Below, piece by piece: positions 27,278-35,704 of a stretch of 64,000 nucleotides of DNA. The notes below the pieces were generated by a model. The model searched no databases. It was given only the letters and a program-made list of their open reading frames with translations, and was not told the DNA's origin. The position numbers were made by a program, and so were the translations under genes. The stretch comes from Alphaproteobacteria bacterium LSUCC0719 (GTDB taxonomy: Bacteria > Pseudomonadota > Alphaproteobacteria > Puniceispirillales > Puniceispirillaceae). The stretch lies in contig JBFPJN010000002.1 in the NCBI GenBank assembly GCA_040839025.1, forward strand, positions 310,001 through 374,000, in the 5' to 3' direction. Every line of letters begins with the position of its first letter. Position 1 is the first letter of the stretch.

Positions 27278-28234
27278 ATGAAGAAGATTTTGGTAATCGG
27301 AGAGATCCTTGTCGAGATCATGGCGGACAGTGAAGGTGAGGGGTTTCGGCAGCCACAGCCCCTGACGGGCCCCTTCCCTTCCGGCGCGCCGGCCATTTAT
27401 GCCAGCCAGGCCGCCAGACTGGGACAGCCGGTTGCCATCATCTCGGCCGTTGGCGATGACGATTTCGGCCACCTCAATCTAGACCGGCTGAAGGGGGATG
27501 GCGTCGACATCTCAGGGGTCAGGATCGACAGCGAACGCCCGACCGGAAGCGCTTTTGTGCGGTATCGTACCGATGGATCACGGGATTTCGTATTCAATAT
27601 CCAACACAGCGCCTGTGGGACATTGGATGCATCGGCACAGGCCCCGGAATTGATGGGCGCGGCCGATCATATCCACATCATGGGATCCTCGCTGTCCAGC
27701 CCAGCATTTGCCGATCTCAATCTTGCGGCGGCCGCGGCCATCAAAGCCAGGGGCGGCACGGTTTCCTTTGATCCCAATCTGCGCAAGGAAATGCTGGCTA
27801 CCCCCGGGCTGGAGGTGGCTTTGAAACAAGCGCTCGATCTCACGGATCTCTTCCTGCCAAGCGGAGAAGAGCTTATGTTACTGACCGGGTCAATGGACGA
27901 GGACGCGGCCATCAATGAGCTGATTGCCGGCGGCGTGACCGCCATTGTCCACAAGAATGGTGCGGCCGGCGCCTGTTACCATGACGCGAATGATGCCATC
28001 GAGATACCGTCCTTTGCGGTTGATGAAATTGATCCTACCGGTGCCGGCGACAGTTTTTGTGGGGCCTTCACGGCGCATTGGCTTCGCGGCACGCCCCCCC
28101 GGCAGGCGCTGCAATATGCGGCAGCAGCCGGTGCCCTCGCCGTAACAAGGAGAGGCCCAATGGAAGGTGTGTTTGATCAACGGCGGCTTGATGAATTCGT
28201 GAATGAAAATCAGACTGGAATGGCGTCGAAATGA
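27278..28234 (+). CDS. PfkB-family sugar kinase, candidate D-tagatose kinase
   Basis: This 318-aa ribokinase-fold kinase has the N-terminal MKKILVIGEILVEIMAD, the first PfkB signature region around GPFPSGAPAIYASQAARLG, and the C-terminal signature DEIDPTGAGDSFCGAF (near residue 250) with the catalytic Asp. It phosphorylates a free ketose with ATP in the cytosol. Its stop overlaps the start of the GatZ-like gene by 4 bp. In Agrobacterium the PF00294 kinase in this setting makes D-tagatose 6-phosphate, which the GatZ-like protein then uses. That function is inferred here from neighbours; fructose is the main alternative. Confidence 0.8.
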   Translation: MKKILVIGEILVEIMADSEGEGFRQPQPLTGPFPSGAPAIYASQAARLGQPVAIISAVGDDDFGHLNLDRLKGDGVDISGVRIDSERPTGSAFVRYRTDGSRDFVFNIQHSACGTLDASAQAPELMGAADHIHIMGSSLSSPAFADLNLAAAAAIKARGGTVSFDPNLRKEMLATPGLEVALKQALDLTDLFLPSGEELMLLTGSMDEDAAINELIAGGVTAIVHKNGAAGACYHDANDAIEIPSFAVDEIDPTGAGDSFCGAFTAHWLRGTPPRQALQYAAAAGALAVTRRGPMEGVFDQRRLDEFVNENQTGMASK

Positions 28235-29502
28235 CTTCTGTTACGCAGCTTATTGCCCGGCACCGCGCTGGACAGGTCGTTGGGCTTCCCTGTTTCTGCA
28301 CCGCCAATGAATATGTGTTGCGGGCGGTTCTGGCCTACGCCGCCAAAACCGGCTTTCCGACCGTGATCGAAGCCACATGCAATCAGGTCAATCAGGATGG
28401 CGGATATACCGGCATGACACCGGATGAATTCGTCACTTGGGTGCATCAAATGGCTGCGGAGTGTGGTGTTCCAACAAGCCAGCTCATTCTCGGCGGTGAT
28501 CATCTTGGGCCAAATCCCTGGAAATCTGAACCTGTTGAGAGCGCCATGGAAAAGGCGTGCGAGCTTGTCAGGCTCTATGTGGAGGCAGGTTTCACGAAGA
28601 TCCATCTCGATGCCAGCATGGCCTGTGGCGGAGAGGCCAATCCAAGCTTTGAACAGATCGCCGACCGCTCTGCAGACCTGTGCGCCGTTGCCGAGGCGCA
28701 TTCACCCTTTCCGGACAGGCTGGTCTATATCATCGGAACCGAGGTTCCCATCCCAGGCGGCGAAACCGAGGAACCCGCGACGCTTGATGTAACCCCTGTA
28801 TCGAATTTCTTGCGAACCTTGCAGACCCACAAGGATGCCTGGTCGGCGCGCGGGCTGGATGCTGCCTGGCAGCGCATCATTTCGGTTGTAACGCAGCCTG
28901 GTGTGGATTTTGGACATACCTCCATCTATCCCTTTGCGCCGGAAAAGGCCCATCACCTTCGCGATGCCATTCGCGCTGTCGACAATCTGGTCTTCGAAGC
29001 CCATTCGACGGACTATCAGTCAACCGAAGCGTTGGCCGATCTGGTTGGCTGTCATTTTTTCTTTTTGAAGGTAGGGCCGGAGCTGACATTCAGATTTCGT
29101 GAGGCCATCTTTGCGCTGGCCACCCTGGAGGATCAGCTTTGCCCCGACAGCGCCTCGGGCATTCGCCGGGTCATAAACGAACAGATGGATACAAACCCTG
29201 AATATTGGCAGGATTATTACCGCGGCACCGATCAGGAAATCGATCTGTTGAAGACCTACAGCTACAGTGACCGTATTCGCTATTACTGGGCGATTGAGGA
29301 TGTGTCCATTGCGCTGGACCTTCTGTTGGCCTCCCTCAGATCCGCAGGCATGCCGGAAACCCTTATATCCCAGGCCTTTATGGGTATGGAGTTCGGGGCG
29401 ATGCCGGATGACCCTGCCTTGCTGATCACACAGCATGTGCAACGCTGTGTGAGGCGGTATTTCGAGGCGGCCGGATTTCGTGAAGGGATAGCCGATGCCT
29501 GA
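28231..29502 (+). CDS. gatZ: GatZ/KbaZ family protein, candidate D-tagatose 6-phosphate 4-epimerase
   Basis: This 423-aa TIM-barrel protein is of family PF08013. GFPTVIEATCNQVNQDGGYT, LILGGDHLGPNPWK near residue 87, LDASMACGG near 127 and the late RIRYYWAIEDV region are family hallmarks. In enterobacteria GatZ is called a non-catalytic partner of the class II aldolase GatY. No gatY/kbaY gene is present here. The stand-alone relatives in Agrobacterium interconvert tagatose-6-P and fructose-6-P by C4 epimerisation, which suits this context better. It overlaps the kinase gene by 4 bp and the next gene by 8 bp. Confidence 0.85.
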   Translation: MTSVTQLIARHRAGQVVGLPCFCTANEYVLRAVLAYAAKTGFPTVIEATCNQVNQDGGYTGMTPDEFVTWVHQMAAECGVPTSQLILGGDHLGPNPWKSEPVESAMEKACELVRLYVEAGFTKIHLDASMACGGEANPSFEQIADRSADLCAVAEAHSPFPDRLVYIIGTEVPIPGGETEEPATLDVTPVSNFLRTLQTHKDAWSARGLDAAWQRIISVVTQPGVDFGHTSIYPFAPEKAHHLRDAIRAVDNLVFEAHSTDYQSTEALADLVGCHFFFLKVGPELTFRFREAIFALATLEDQLCPDSASGIRRVINEQMDTNPEYWQDYYRGTDQEIDLLKTYSYSDRIRYYWAIEDVSIALDLLLASLRSAGMPETLISQAFMGMEFGAMPDDPALLITQHVQRCVRRYFEAAGFREGIADA

Positions 29503-30136
29503 AACGGTCACCAGCAGCAAAATACTGGCGCAAAGGATTGTCGACCAGGCATCCGGCCACCGGTTGATTGTGGCGATTGCCGGCCCTCCCGGCAGTGGCA
29601 AATCAACCCTTGCCGACATTGTGAAGACCGAGATCGACGTCATCCATCCAAACGGCTGCGAGATCGTGCCAATGGACGGGTTTCATTATGACAATGCCAT
29701 TCTGGATGAATGGGGCGTGCGGGCCCGCAAGGGCGCCCCGCACACCTTTGACGTGGGGGGACTTGCCGCAACGCTGAGCCGCCTGCGGGCTTTGCCCGCC
29801 GGTGATGTGGCCGTGCCTGTCTTCGACCGCCCCGCTGATCGCGCCTATGCCTCTGCACGCATGGTGCCCGCCGCATCACAGATCATTCTGGTAGAGGGAA
29901 ATTATCTGCTTCTGGATGATCCTTCATGGCGCGAGCTTGAGGGGCTGTTCGATCTGTCCATCACCATACGCTGCAGATTTGAAACGCTGGCACAAAGGCT
30001 GCGCACACGCTGGCTGGATCTTGGCCTGTCAGAAGATGTGGCACAGTCGAAATGCGACACCAACGATCTGCCGAACTGCCGGCTGGTGATAGATCAGAGC
30101 CGCCCGGCAGACATCATCTTCGACGCCGGAATCTAG
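29495..30136 (+). CDS. FrcK-like P-loop kinase (uridine/phosphoribulokinase fold)
   Basis: This 213-aa protein has a Walker A loop AIAGPPGSGKSTLADIV at about residues 27-43, PMDGFHYDNAILDEWGVRAR near 63 (the DGF/H substrate motif of phosphoribulokinase/uridine kinase relatives), and VEGNYLLLDDPSW near 132. It matches the kinase found with fructose and polyol ABC operons in rhizobia (FrcK type), whose exact substrate is not settled. It overlaps the gatZ stop by 8 bp and is last in the three-gene operon. A second sugar or sugar-phosphate phosphorylation is the likely job. Confidence 0.78.
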   Translation: MPETVTSSKILAQRIVDQASGHRLIVAIAGPPGSGKSTLADIVKTEIDVIHPNGCEIVPMDGFHYDNAILDEWGVRARKGAPHTFDVGGLAATLSRLRALPAGDVAVPVFDRPADRAYASARMVPAASQIILVEGNYLLLDDPSWRELEGLFDLSITIRCRFETLAQRLRTRWLDLGLSEDVAQSKCDTNDLPNCRLVIDQSRPADIIFDAGI

Positions 30137-30375
30137 CATCGCGAAGACAGCTCCGGTCGGATCTATCTATTGATCACGCCATCATTCTTCGGCCCACCTT
30201 CCGGTGTTCAGGCAAGATTCCGATAAATCGGTGTGAGGACGGCTGAATGCACCAATTGCATAAGGCGGGCATTACGCCTTTCTGCAAAGCGGCAATGAAC
30301 GCGCCTATACTGGCCCAATCCCGCGTGGCATCTTCAACAGGCACACCTATCTCGCGTTCCTTTGAATCAAACCAG

Positions 30376-31224
30376 CTAGAACCGCGTATCAGCGACGGTA
30401 GTGCGATGAAGCAGCCTGTCATAACCGTCATAGCCGCCGGTTGCCGCATGAAGAAGCGACCGGTTATCCCACATGACCAGCATGTTGGCGGACCATCTGT
30501 GGGAATAGAGTACCTCCTCGGCACTTTGATATTCATAGAACATCGCGAGCAACTGCTCACTTTCCTGTTGGTCAAACCCCACAAAGCCCTGGATATAGGC
30601 GGCCGATGAAAACAGCGCCTTTTGTCCCGTCTCATGATGTGTTCGCACAAAGGGATGCTGTGTTTGCCTGCTTGCTGATTCACTGGTGATGATATTCATC
30701 GACCGTCCTTTAGCCTTATCAGCCGCGCCGAATTTTCCATCGGGCGCGTAGCCTTTTTCGGCTGAATGGATTGCAACAAGCGAATCCGCCTGTTCGCGCA
30801 GGTTATCTGGCAGATTTTCATAAGCAGCCACCTGGTCAGCAAACAGGGTATTGCCGCCCGCAGGGGGTATTGTTATGCCAAAAAGGCACGTCCCGGCAGG
30901 CGGTACATCCAGAAAACTCCAGTCGGAATGCAGATTCTCTGCAAAGATAGGCGTTGTCTCATCCGCGTTACGCTGTATGGCAGCGATGTTTTCGTGGCCT
31001 TCAATAGGTCCAAGAAAGGGATCCTCTCCAAATTCACCAAAATACAGAGAAAACCGCTCCAGATCCCCGTCGCTCATCTGCTGATCGGGAAAGGCAATCA
31101 CTTTGTGTTCAAGCCATAGACCGCGCAATTCTGCAACAAGATCAGACGACAGGTCCTTGGTCAGATCAACGCCGGTCACAAAGGCACCAAACGAAGCGTC
31201 GGTGTTTTCAATATGCAGCCCCAC
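30376..31224 (-). CDS. TauD/TfdA family alpha-ketoglutarate-dependent dioxygenase
   Basis: This 282-aa Fe(II)/2-oxoglutarate dioxygenase starts at GTG 31224, because AGGGAGGG lies 4-11 bp upstream; the ATG 12 codons earlier has no such site. The facial triad is visible as H99 and D101 (LHSDWSF) and a distal His near 255 (LLHAATGGYD), followed by RLLHRTTVAD with the 2-oxoglutarate-binding Arg. Related enzymes release sulfite from taurine, release sulfate from alkyl sulfates, or hydroxylate other substrates. Three sulfatases lie about 8-13 kb away, so a sulfate ester or sulfonate is a fair guess but unproven. The 239 bp between it and the convergent kinase gene hold only a weak 6-bp hairpin (30262-30280). 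Confidence 0.8.
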   Translation of the reverse strand: MGLHIENTDASFGAFVTGVDLTKDLSSDLVAELRGLWLEHKVIAFPDQQMSDGDLERFSLYFGEFGEDPFLGPIEGHENIAAIQRNADETTPIFAENLHSDWSFLDVPPAGTCLFGITIPPAGGNTLFADQVAAYENLPDNLREQADSLVAIHSAEKGYAPDGKFGAADKAKGRSMNIITSESASRQTQHPFVRTHHETGQKALFSSAAYIQGFVGFDQQESEQLLAMFYEYQSAEEVLYSHRWSANMLVMWDNRSLLHAATGGYDGYDRLLHRTTVADTRF

Positions 31225-31274
31225 AATTCCCTCCCTATAAAACGGTTCGGATATTCCCATGCCACAAGATGTGG

Positions 31275-31493
31275 CTAACAGACCCTGTATTGCCGAACAA
31301 AATCCAGATCTGGCTCATAACCAAGGCCGGGCGCATGCCCAAGACATGCCCTTCCCCGTTCCTTGGACAAGAGGTCACCTACAAGCTCGCTTCTTAGTGG
31401 GTTGGCATCGGCCATCAACCCGAAGGAGGTCTGTACCGGCGTTTCCAGAGGATAACGACAGACGACAGCCTCCAGCCGCTCGATCCTGATCAT
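31275..31493 (-). pseudogene. Mandelate racemase/enolase-superfamily gene collapsed by internal deletion
   Basis: Only 72 codons remain. The first 26 (MIRIERLEAVVCRYPLETPV, then QTSFGLM) are the N-terminal strand pair of an enolase-superfamily enzyme. The last 45 (NPLRSELVGDL, then GHAPGLGYEPDLDFVRQYRV) are the extreme C-terminus of the same family. The whole catalytic barrel, roughly 300 residues, is missing, but the two ends are fused in frame. The intact relative in this window (55336-56550) shows both ends in full, with VPVQTSFGTM and DNPIRDSL. The start overlaps the GntR stop by 4 bp, so the original operon was gntR then this enzyme. It cannot be active. Confidence 0.8.
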
Positions 31494-32227
31494 GCCTTCA
31501 ACTCCATCCTGTACTGGACGCAGTCATGCCGATTATACGCTTCTGCGAAGTAAATCAGACTGTTCGAACTATCGGTAATATAGCGTTTGACCCTGGCAAC
31601 CGGATCACCCGGCAGAATTTTCAACGAGGCAGCAACCATATGGTCGGCTTTTTCGATCGTCAGCGTCTGCCAGACCCGCCCGATTTTCAGATCCACGCTT
31701 TCAAACAATACCGGCAATGCCAGCCTCTGGCGGAAGTCCGCCTCGTTCCTTCGGAACAACTCTTCCTCGATATGAAGCGTGATCAGACAATATCGCATAC
31801 CGTCACGAACATGCGCCCGCTTGATAAAGAAATAGGATTTGCAAAGATTGAAATCCGATTCCGACAGGGCCGGCATGGCAACGCCTTCGTCAAGAGGCTC
31901 CTGCTCTGGACTGTCATCTTCATAAAGCCGGATCAGGTCACTCACTTTAGATTTGAGATCCAATGGCCGGACACCCACCTTGCCCGCCAATACCGAGGTG
32001 CCACGGCCACGTTCAGAACGGACCAAGCCATCCTGCCGCAGCAGATCAAGAGCCTGACGAATGGTCACCACAGACACACTGAAACGGGAGGCCAGGTCGG
32101 GAATTGGTGGCAAAAAGTCTCCGACCTTCCAGATGCCGTTGGCAAGCTGCGAGCGCAACACCTCATATGTCTGGTAATACAGCGGCAATGGCTGGGTTCG
32201 ATCAAGGGCCAAGCCAACGTCCTTCAT
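31490..32227 (-). CDS. GntR-family transcriptional regulator
   Basis: The protein is 245 aa from the ATG at 32227, chosen because GGGAGG lies 8-13 bp upstream and the DNA-binding domain then begins at the usual distance; the longer frame to 32473 is rejected. The winged helix (PLYYQTYEVLRSQLANGIWK, then ASRFSVSVVTIRQALDLLRQ) covers about residues 14-75. A UTRA-like effector domain follows (YFFIKRAHVRDGMRY, then DPVARVKRYITDSSN). It is divergent from the GMC oxidoreductase gene and overlaps the enolase-superfamily remnant. It probably regulates module A. Confidence 0.8.
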   Translation of the reverse strand: MKDVGLALDRTQPLPLYYQTYEVLRSQLANGIWKVGDFLPPIPDLASRFSVSVVTIRQALDLLRQDGLVRSERGRGTSVLAGKVGVRPLDLKSKVSDLIRLYEDDSPEQEPLDEGVAMPALSESDFNLCKSYFFIKRAHVRDGMRYCLITLHIEEELFRRNEADFRQRLALPVLFESVDLKIGRVWQTLTIEKADHMVAASLKILPGDPVARVKRYITDSSNSLIYFAEAYNRHDCVQYRMELKA

Positions 32228-32325
32228 TTGAAAACCTCCCGGAGCAGAATAACCCATCCCGAATGACGGCTGCCCGCCCCGCCGGACCTCCCCTCGCGAG
32301 ACCAAAGGGCTTGCCAGACCCGCCG

Positions 32326-32352
32326 ACATAATATAAAGCTTATAACATAATA
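32326..32352. promoter_or_regulatory. AT-rich divergent promoter region with direct repeats
   Basis: ACATAATA occurs at 32326-32333 and again at 32345-32352, 19 bp apart on the same face of the helix or nearly so. It flanks an AAGCTT centre in the most AT-rich part of the gap between gntR and the GMC gene. It could hold the -10 of the GMC promoter and a regulator site. Confidence 0.3.
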
Positions 32353-32378
32353 AATATAGAATGTTTAGGTTTTTCTCC

Positions 32379-33986
32379 ATGAAGCCCATTGATGGCCCAT
32401 TCACCCACATCATTGTTGGCGCCGGCTCGGCGGGCTGTCTTCTGGCAAACAGGCTGTCAGCCAGACCAGACAATAACGTCCTGCTGGTGGAGGCGGGCGG
32501 CTGGGATCAAGATTTCTGGCTGAAACTGCCGGTGGGATATTTCAGATCGATCAACAACCCATCGGTCTCACGTCATTTTGCCACCACGCCTTGCGAAGGC
32601 ACCGCCGGCCGCTCGATCGACTGGCCCCGCGGCAAAGTGGTTGGAGGCTCAAGCAGCATCAATGGACTGATTTTCATTCGTGGCCAGAAAGACACCTTTG
32701 ATGAGTGGGCGGCACTTGGAAATAACGGCTGGTCCTTCAATGAGGTGCTTCCCTATTTTCGGCGCCTCGAATCATTTGCCGGACCGCCGTCACAATATCA
32801 TGGAAGCCATGGCGAGCTTCAGGTCTCACAGCTTCGCAACGATCATCCCTATTGCGAGGCCTGGTTGCGGTCAGCCAGCCAGTTTGGCCTGCCCCGCAAT
32901 GGTGATTTCAATGGTGTCACCACACATGGCGTGGGTGCCTATCACCTCTCGATCGGACGCCGGTGGCGCAGCAGTGCGGCCAAGGCATTCCTCAAGCCGG
33001 CAATGAATCGGCAAAACCTCACGGTCATGACCAATGTGCTGGTAGAAAGAATCGTTATCTCTAATCGGCAGGCAAAAGGCATAAAGCTCCGCCACAATGG
33101 TGAAACAATGGAGATAATGGCACACCAGGAGGTCATTCTCAGTGCTGGCGCCATCCAGTCGCCGCAACTTCTGCAAATATCAGGTATTGGCCCAGGTAAA
33201 TTACTGAAGAAACTGGGGATTCCAGTTATTGTCGACCGGCCCGCTGTTGGCGGCAATCTGCAGGATCACTATCAGATGCGAACCATCGTCAGGATGAAAA
33301 CCACTAAATCGCTGAACAATCAGGTCCGCAACCCGATTTCCCTCGCAAAGATGGGGCTGGACTGGGTCATTCGGGGACGGGGGGCGCTGACAGTTGGCGC
33401 CGGCCAGGTTGGCGGCGGCGCCCGCACCGAACATGCGCCGACCGCTGCGCCTGACATCCAGTTCAATGTGATGCCGCTCTCGGTTGACAAACCCGGAGAC
33501 CCCCTGCACCGCTATTCAGGATTCACCGCCGCGGTCTGGCAGTGTCACCCAGAGTCGCGTGGCCGGGTGGACATTGTCTCGAAAGACCCCGCTGCAGATC
33601 CAAGAATAGATCCGAATTACCTGGGCACCGAGCTTGATCAGAAAACCATTGTCGCCGGTATAAAGATGCTTCGCGATATCTATCAGCAGCCGGGTTTCCG
33701 CCATCTGTGGGATGTCGAGATGGTACCGGGACCGGACGTCAAGACCGACGACGAAATTCTTGATGCGGCACGGCAGGGTGGCGGCACGGTATATCACTGC
33801 ACCGGCACCTGTCGCATGGGCGTTGACGAGGATGCGGTTGTCACGCCTGACCTTAAGGTACGCGGCATTGAGGGCTTGCGGGTTGTCGATGCATCTGTCA
33901 TGCCGGTCATCACATCGGCAAACACCAACGCCCCCACCTATATGATCGCCGAAAAGGCTGCAGACATGATACTGTCCGCATCCTAG
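32379..33986 (+). CDS. GMC-family FAD-dependent oxidoreductase (choline/alcohol dehydrogenase-like)
   Basis: The enzyme is 535 aa from the ATG at 32379; an ATG six codons earlier is possible but has no ribosome site. The FAD-binding loop HIIVGAGSAGCLLANRLSA near residues 10-28, the GMC signature WPRGKVVGGSSSINGLIFIR near 85, the second signature GAIQSPQLLQISGIG near 255, and the catalytic His in VYHCTGTCRMG near 470 are all present. GMC enzymes oxidise primary alcohols or sugars and pass electrons to quinones or oxygen. An aldehyde dehydrogenase gene follows, so alcohol to aldehyde to acid is likely. It is a close paralogue of the module B enzyme at 56689-58290, with most signature blocks identical. 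Confidence 0.88.
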   Translation: MKPIDGPFTHIIVGAGSAGCLLANRLSARPDNNVLLVEAGGWDQDFWLKLPVGYFRSINNPSVSRHFATTPCEGTAGRSIDWPRGKVVGGSSSINGLIFIRGQKDTFDEWAALGNNGWSFNEVLPYFRRLESFAGPPSQYHGSHGELQVSQLRNDHPYCEAWLRSASQFGLPRNGDFNGVTTHGVGAYHLSIGRRWRSSAAKAFLKPAMNRQNLTVMTNVLVERIVISNRQAKGIKLRHNGETMEIMAHQEVILSAGAIQSPQLLQISGIGPGKLLKKLGIPVIVDRPAVGGNLQDHYQMRTIVRMKTTKSLNNQVRNPISLAKMGLDWVIRGRGALTVGAGQVGGGARTEHAPTAAPDIQFNVMPLSVDKPGDPLHRYSGFTAAVWQCHPESRGRVDIVSKDPAADPRIDPNYLGTELDQKTIVAGIKMLRDIYQQPGFRHLWDVEMVPGPDVKTDDEILDAARQGGGTVYHCTGTCRMGVDEDAVVTPDLKVRGIEGLRVVDASVMPVITSANTNAPTYMIAEKAADMILSAS

Positions 33987-34043
33987 ATTACAAAAACTGT
34001 CAAATTACTGCCTCTGTCCACCAGACCATAACAGGAGAGCCGA

Positions 34044-35480
34044 ATGTCCTATCCAGATTTGAAGATGCTTATCGCCGGCGAATGGACCGACGGCAGTTCA
34101 GGCAAGAATGAACCGGTTATTTGTCCGGCAGATGGCAGCACCATAGGGACCCTGCCTCATGCCAGCCCGGCCGATCTTGATGCAGCTTTGCAGAGCAGCC
34201 TTGACGGGTTCAATGTCTGGCGAAAGATGACGCCGCACAGCCGCCAGGACATCATGGAAAAGGCAGCACGTCTACTCGATGAAAGGTTCGAGGATATCAG
34301 CGCCAATCTGACGCGTGAAATGGGCAAGCCGATCGGTGAATCCCGGATCGAGCTTCGCGTCGCGATCGATCTGTTGCGCTGGTATGCCGAGGAAGGAAAG
34401 CGGGTCTATGGCCGGATTATCCCATCACGCTTTCCGAACATGCAGCATGAGGCCCGAAAGGAACCAGTCGGGCCCGTGGTGGCCTTTGTTGCCTGGAATT
34501 TTCCAGCGACCAATACCATGCGCAAGGTGGCGGGCGCTCTGGCCGCCGGCTGTTCCATCACCATCAAGCCAAGCGAGGAAACCCCGGCAACGGCCATCGC
34601 CATTGGCCGTGCGCTGACGGATGCAGGCCTGCCTGCCGGTGTTCTGAATATCGTTTTTGGCGTGCCGCCGGAAGTCTCGGAGCATCTTCTCGCCTCCCCG
34701 ATCCCGCGCAAGCTCAGCTTCACAGGAAGCGTTCCCGTTGGCATCCATCTGCAGCAACTGGCGGCGCGGAACATGATCCGCTGCACCATGGAACTTGGCG
34801 GTCATTCACCGGTGATGGTCTTTGAGGATTGCGACATTGAGGCGGCCGCAAAACTCTGCGCAGCCGGCAAGTTTCGCAATGCCGGGCAGGTCTGTATTTC
34901 ACCGACACGGTTTTTTGTTCAGGAGAGTATCCATGACAGGTTCCTGGCCCTGTTCAAGGAACAGGTTGAGGCGGTAAAGGTTGGTGACGGCCTTGATGAG
35001 AATATGAATATGGGCCCGCTGGTGGCAGAACGCCGTATCGACATCATGGATGGATTTGTCTCGGATGCCGTCAGCAAGGGTGCCGAACTTCTGGTTGGCG
35101 GATCCCGCATCCAGAGCGAGGGAAGCTTCTTTGCTCCGACATTGCTTCAGGAGGTACCGGACACGGCAAGGATCATGAGCGAAGAGCCGTTTGGACCCAT
35201 TGCGCCCACCGCCCGCTTCTCGTCACTTGAAGAGGTGATCGACAGGGCCAACAGCCTGCCGTTCGGACTGGCCGCCTATGCTTTTACCAGAAGTGCGAAA
35301 ACTGCCGGTGTTCTGAAAAAGGAGATCGAAGCCGGCATGCTGGCCATCAATTCACTGCATGTGCATTCAGTGGAAACGCCTTTTGGTGGCCTGAAATTCA
35401 GCGGCTATGGACATGAAGGCGGCATCGAGGGCCTGGAAGTGTTTCTTGCCACCCGATATTCAAGCGAGATCTACAGCTAA
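34044..35480 (+). CDS. NAD(P)-dependent aldehyde dehydrogenase (succinate-semialdehyde type)
   Basis: This 478-aa enzyme has VAFVAWNFPATNTMRKVAGA near residue 148, the NAD loop FTGSVPVGIHLQQ near 225, the general base in MELGGHSPVMVFEDCD near 251 and the catalytic Cys in NAGQVCISPTRFF near 285. It oxidises an aldehyde to the acid. It lies 57 bp after the GMC gene with AGGAGA before the ATG. The pair would turn an imported alcohol into a carboxylate. The GMC-ALDH-sulfatase setting resembles betA, betB and betC, but the proteins are not close enough by eye to claim choline catabolism. Confidence 0.9.
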   Translation: MSYPDLKMLIAGEWTDGSSGKNEPVICPADGSTIGTLPHASPADLDAALQSSLDGFNVWRKMTPHSRQDIMEKAARLLDERFEDISANLTREMGKPIGESRIELRVAIDLLRWYAEEGKRVYGRIIPSRFPNMQHEARKEPVGPVVAFVAWNFPATNTMRKVAGALAAGCSITIKPSEETPATAIAIGRALTDAGLPAGVLNIVFGVPPEVSEHLLASPIPRKLSFTGSVPVGIHLQQLAARNMIRCTMELGGHSPVMVFEDCDIEAAAKLCAAGKFRNAGQVCISPTRFFVQESIHDRFLALFKEQVEAVKVGDGLDENMNMGPLVAERRIDIMDGFVSDAVSKGAELLVGGSRIQSEGSFFAPTLLQEVPDTARIMSEEPFGPIAPTARFSSLEEVIDRANSLPFGLAAYAFTRSAKTAGVLKKEIEAGMLAINSLHVHSVETPFGGLKFSGYGHEGGIEGLEVFLATRYSSEIYS

Positions 35481-35665
35481 CCGAGGGGGTCCATGCCAAC
35501 CCATCAAACCTACCGGCAAGGAAGGCATATTGATACCGGGGGCATGGACACCGATTCCGGCGTTATTTCTGGCGGAAAGCAGAGCTCGTAATCTTCCTGT
35601 ATTTTGCATCAGCAAAAGGAAAGAAAGCATTTGCTTCTTCACCTTTTTTCAGACAGAGTTTTTTA

Positions 35666-35682
35666 GGCAATCGATTGTTCAA
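35666..35682. promoter_or_regulatory. Candidate LacI-type operator upstream of the TAXI-TRAP receptor gene
   Basis: GGCAATCGATTGTTCAA lies 22 bp before the receptor start. Its core CAATCGATTG is a 10-bp palindrome with a central CG. Fifteen of 17 bases recur at 41574-41590 before the sulfatase pair, suggesting one regulator binds both, probably the LacI protein encoded between them. Confidence 0.5.
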
Positions 35683-35704
35683 GTTTGTTGTGGAGGAGGT
35701 TAAA

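Noticed and set aside
28231-29502. GatZ as subunit of a tagatose-bisphosphate aldolase
   Set aside because: No class II aldolase partner gene is present nearby. The LacD-like aldolase at 44951 is of an unrelated class I type and in another regulon.
30262-30280. AAGGCG/CGCCTT hairpin between the FrcK-like and TauD-like genes
   Set aside because: The stem is only 6 bp with no T-run on either strand, so I do not call it a terminator.
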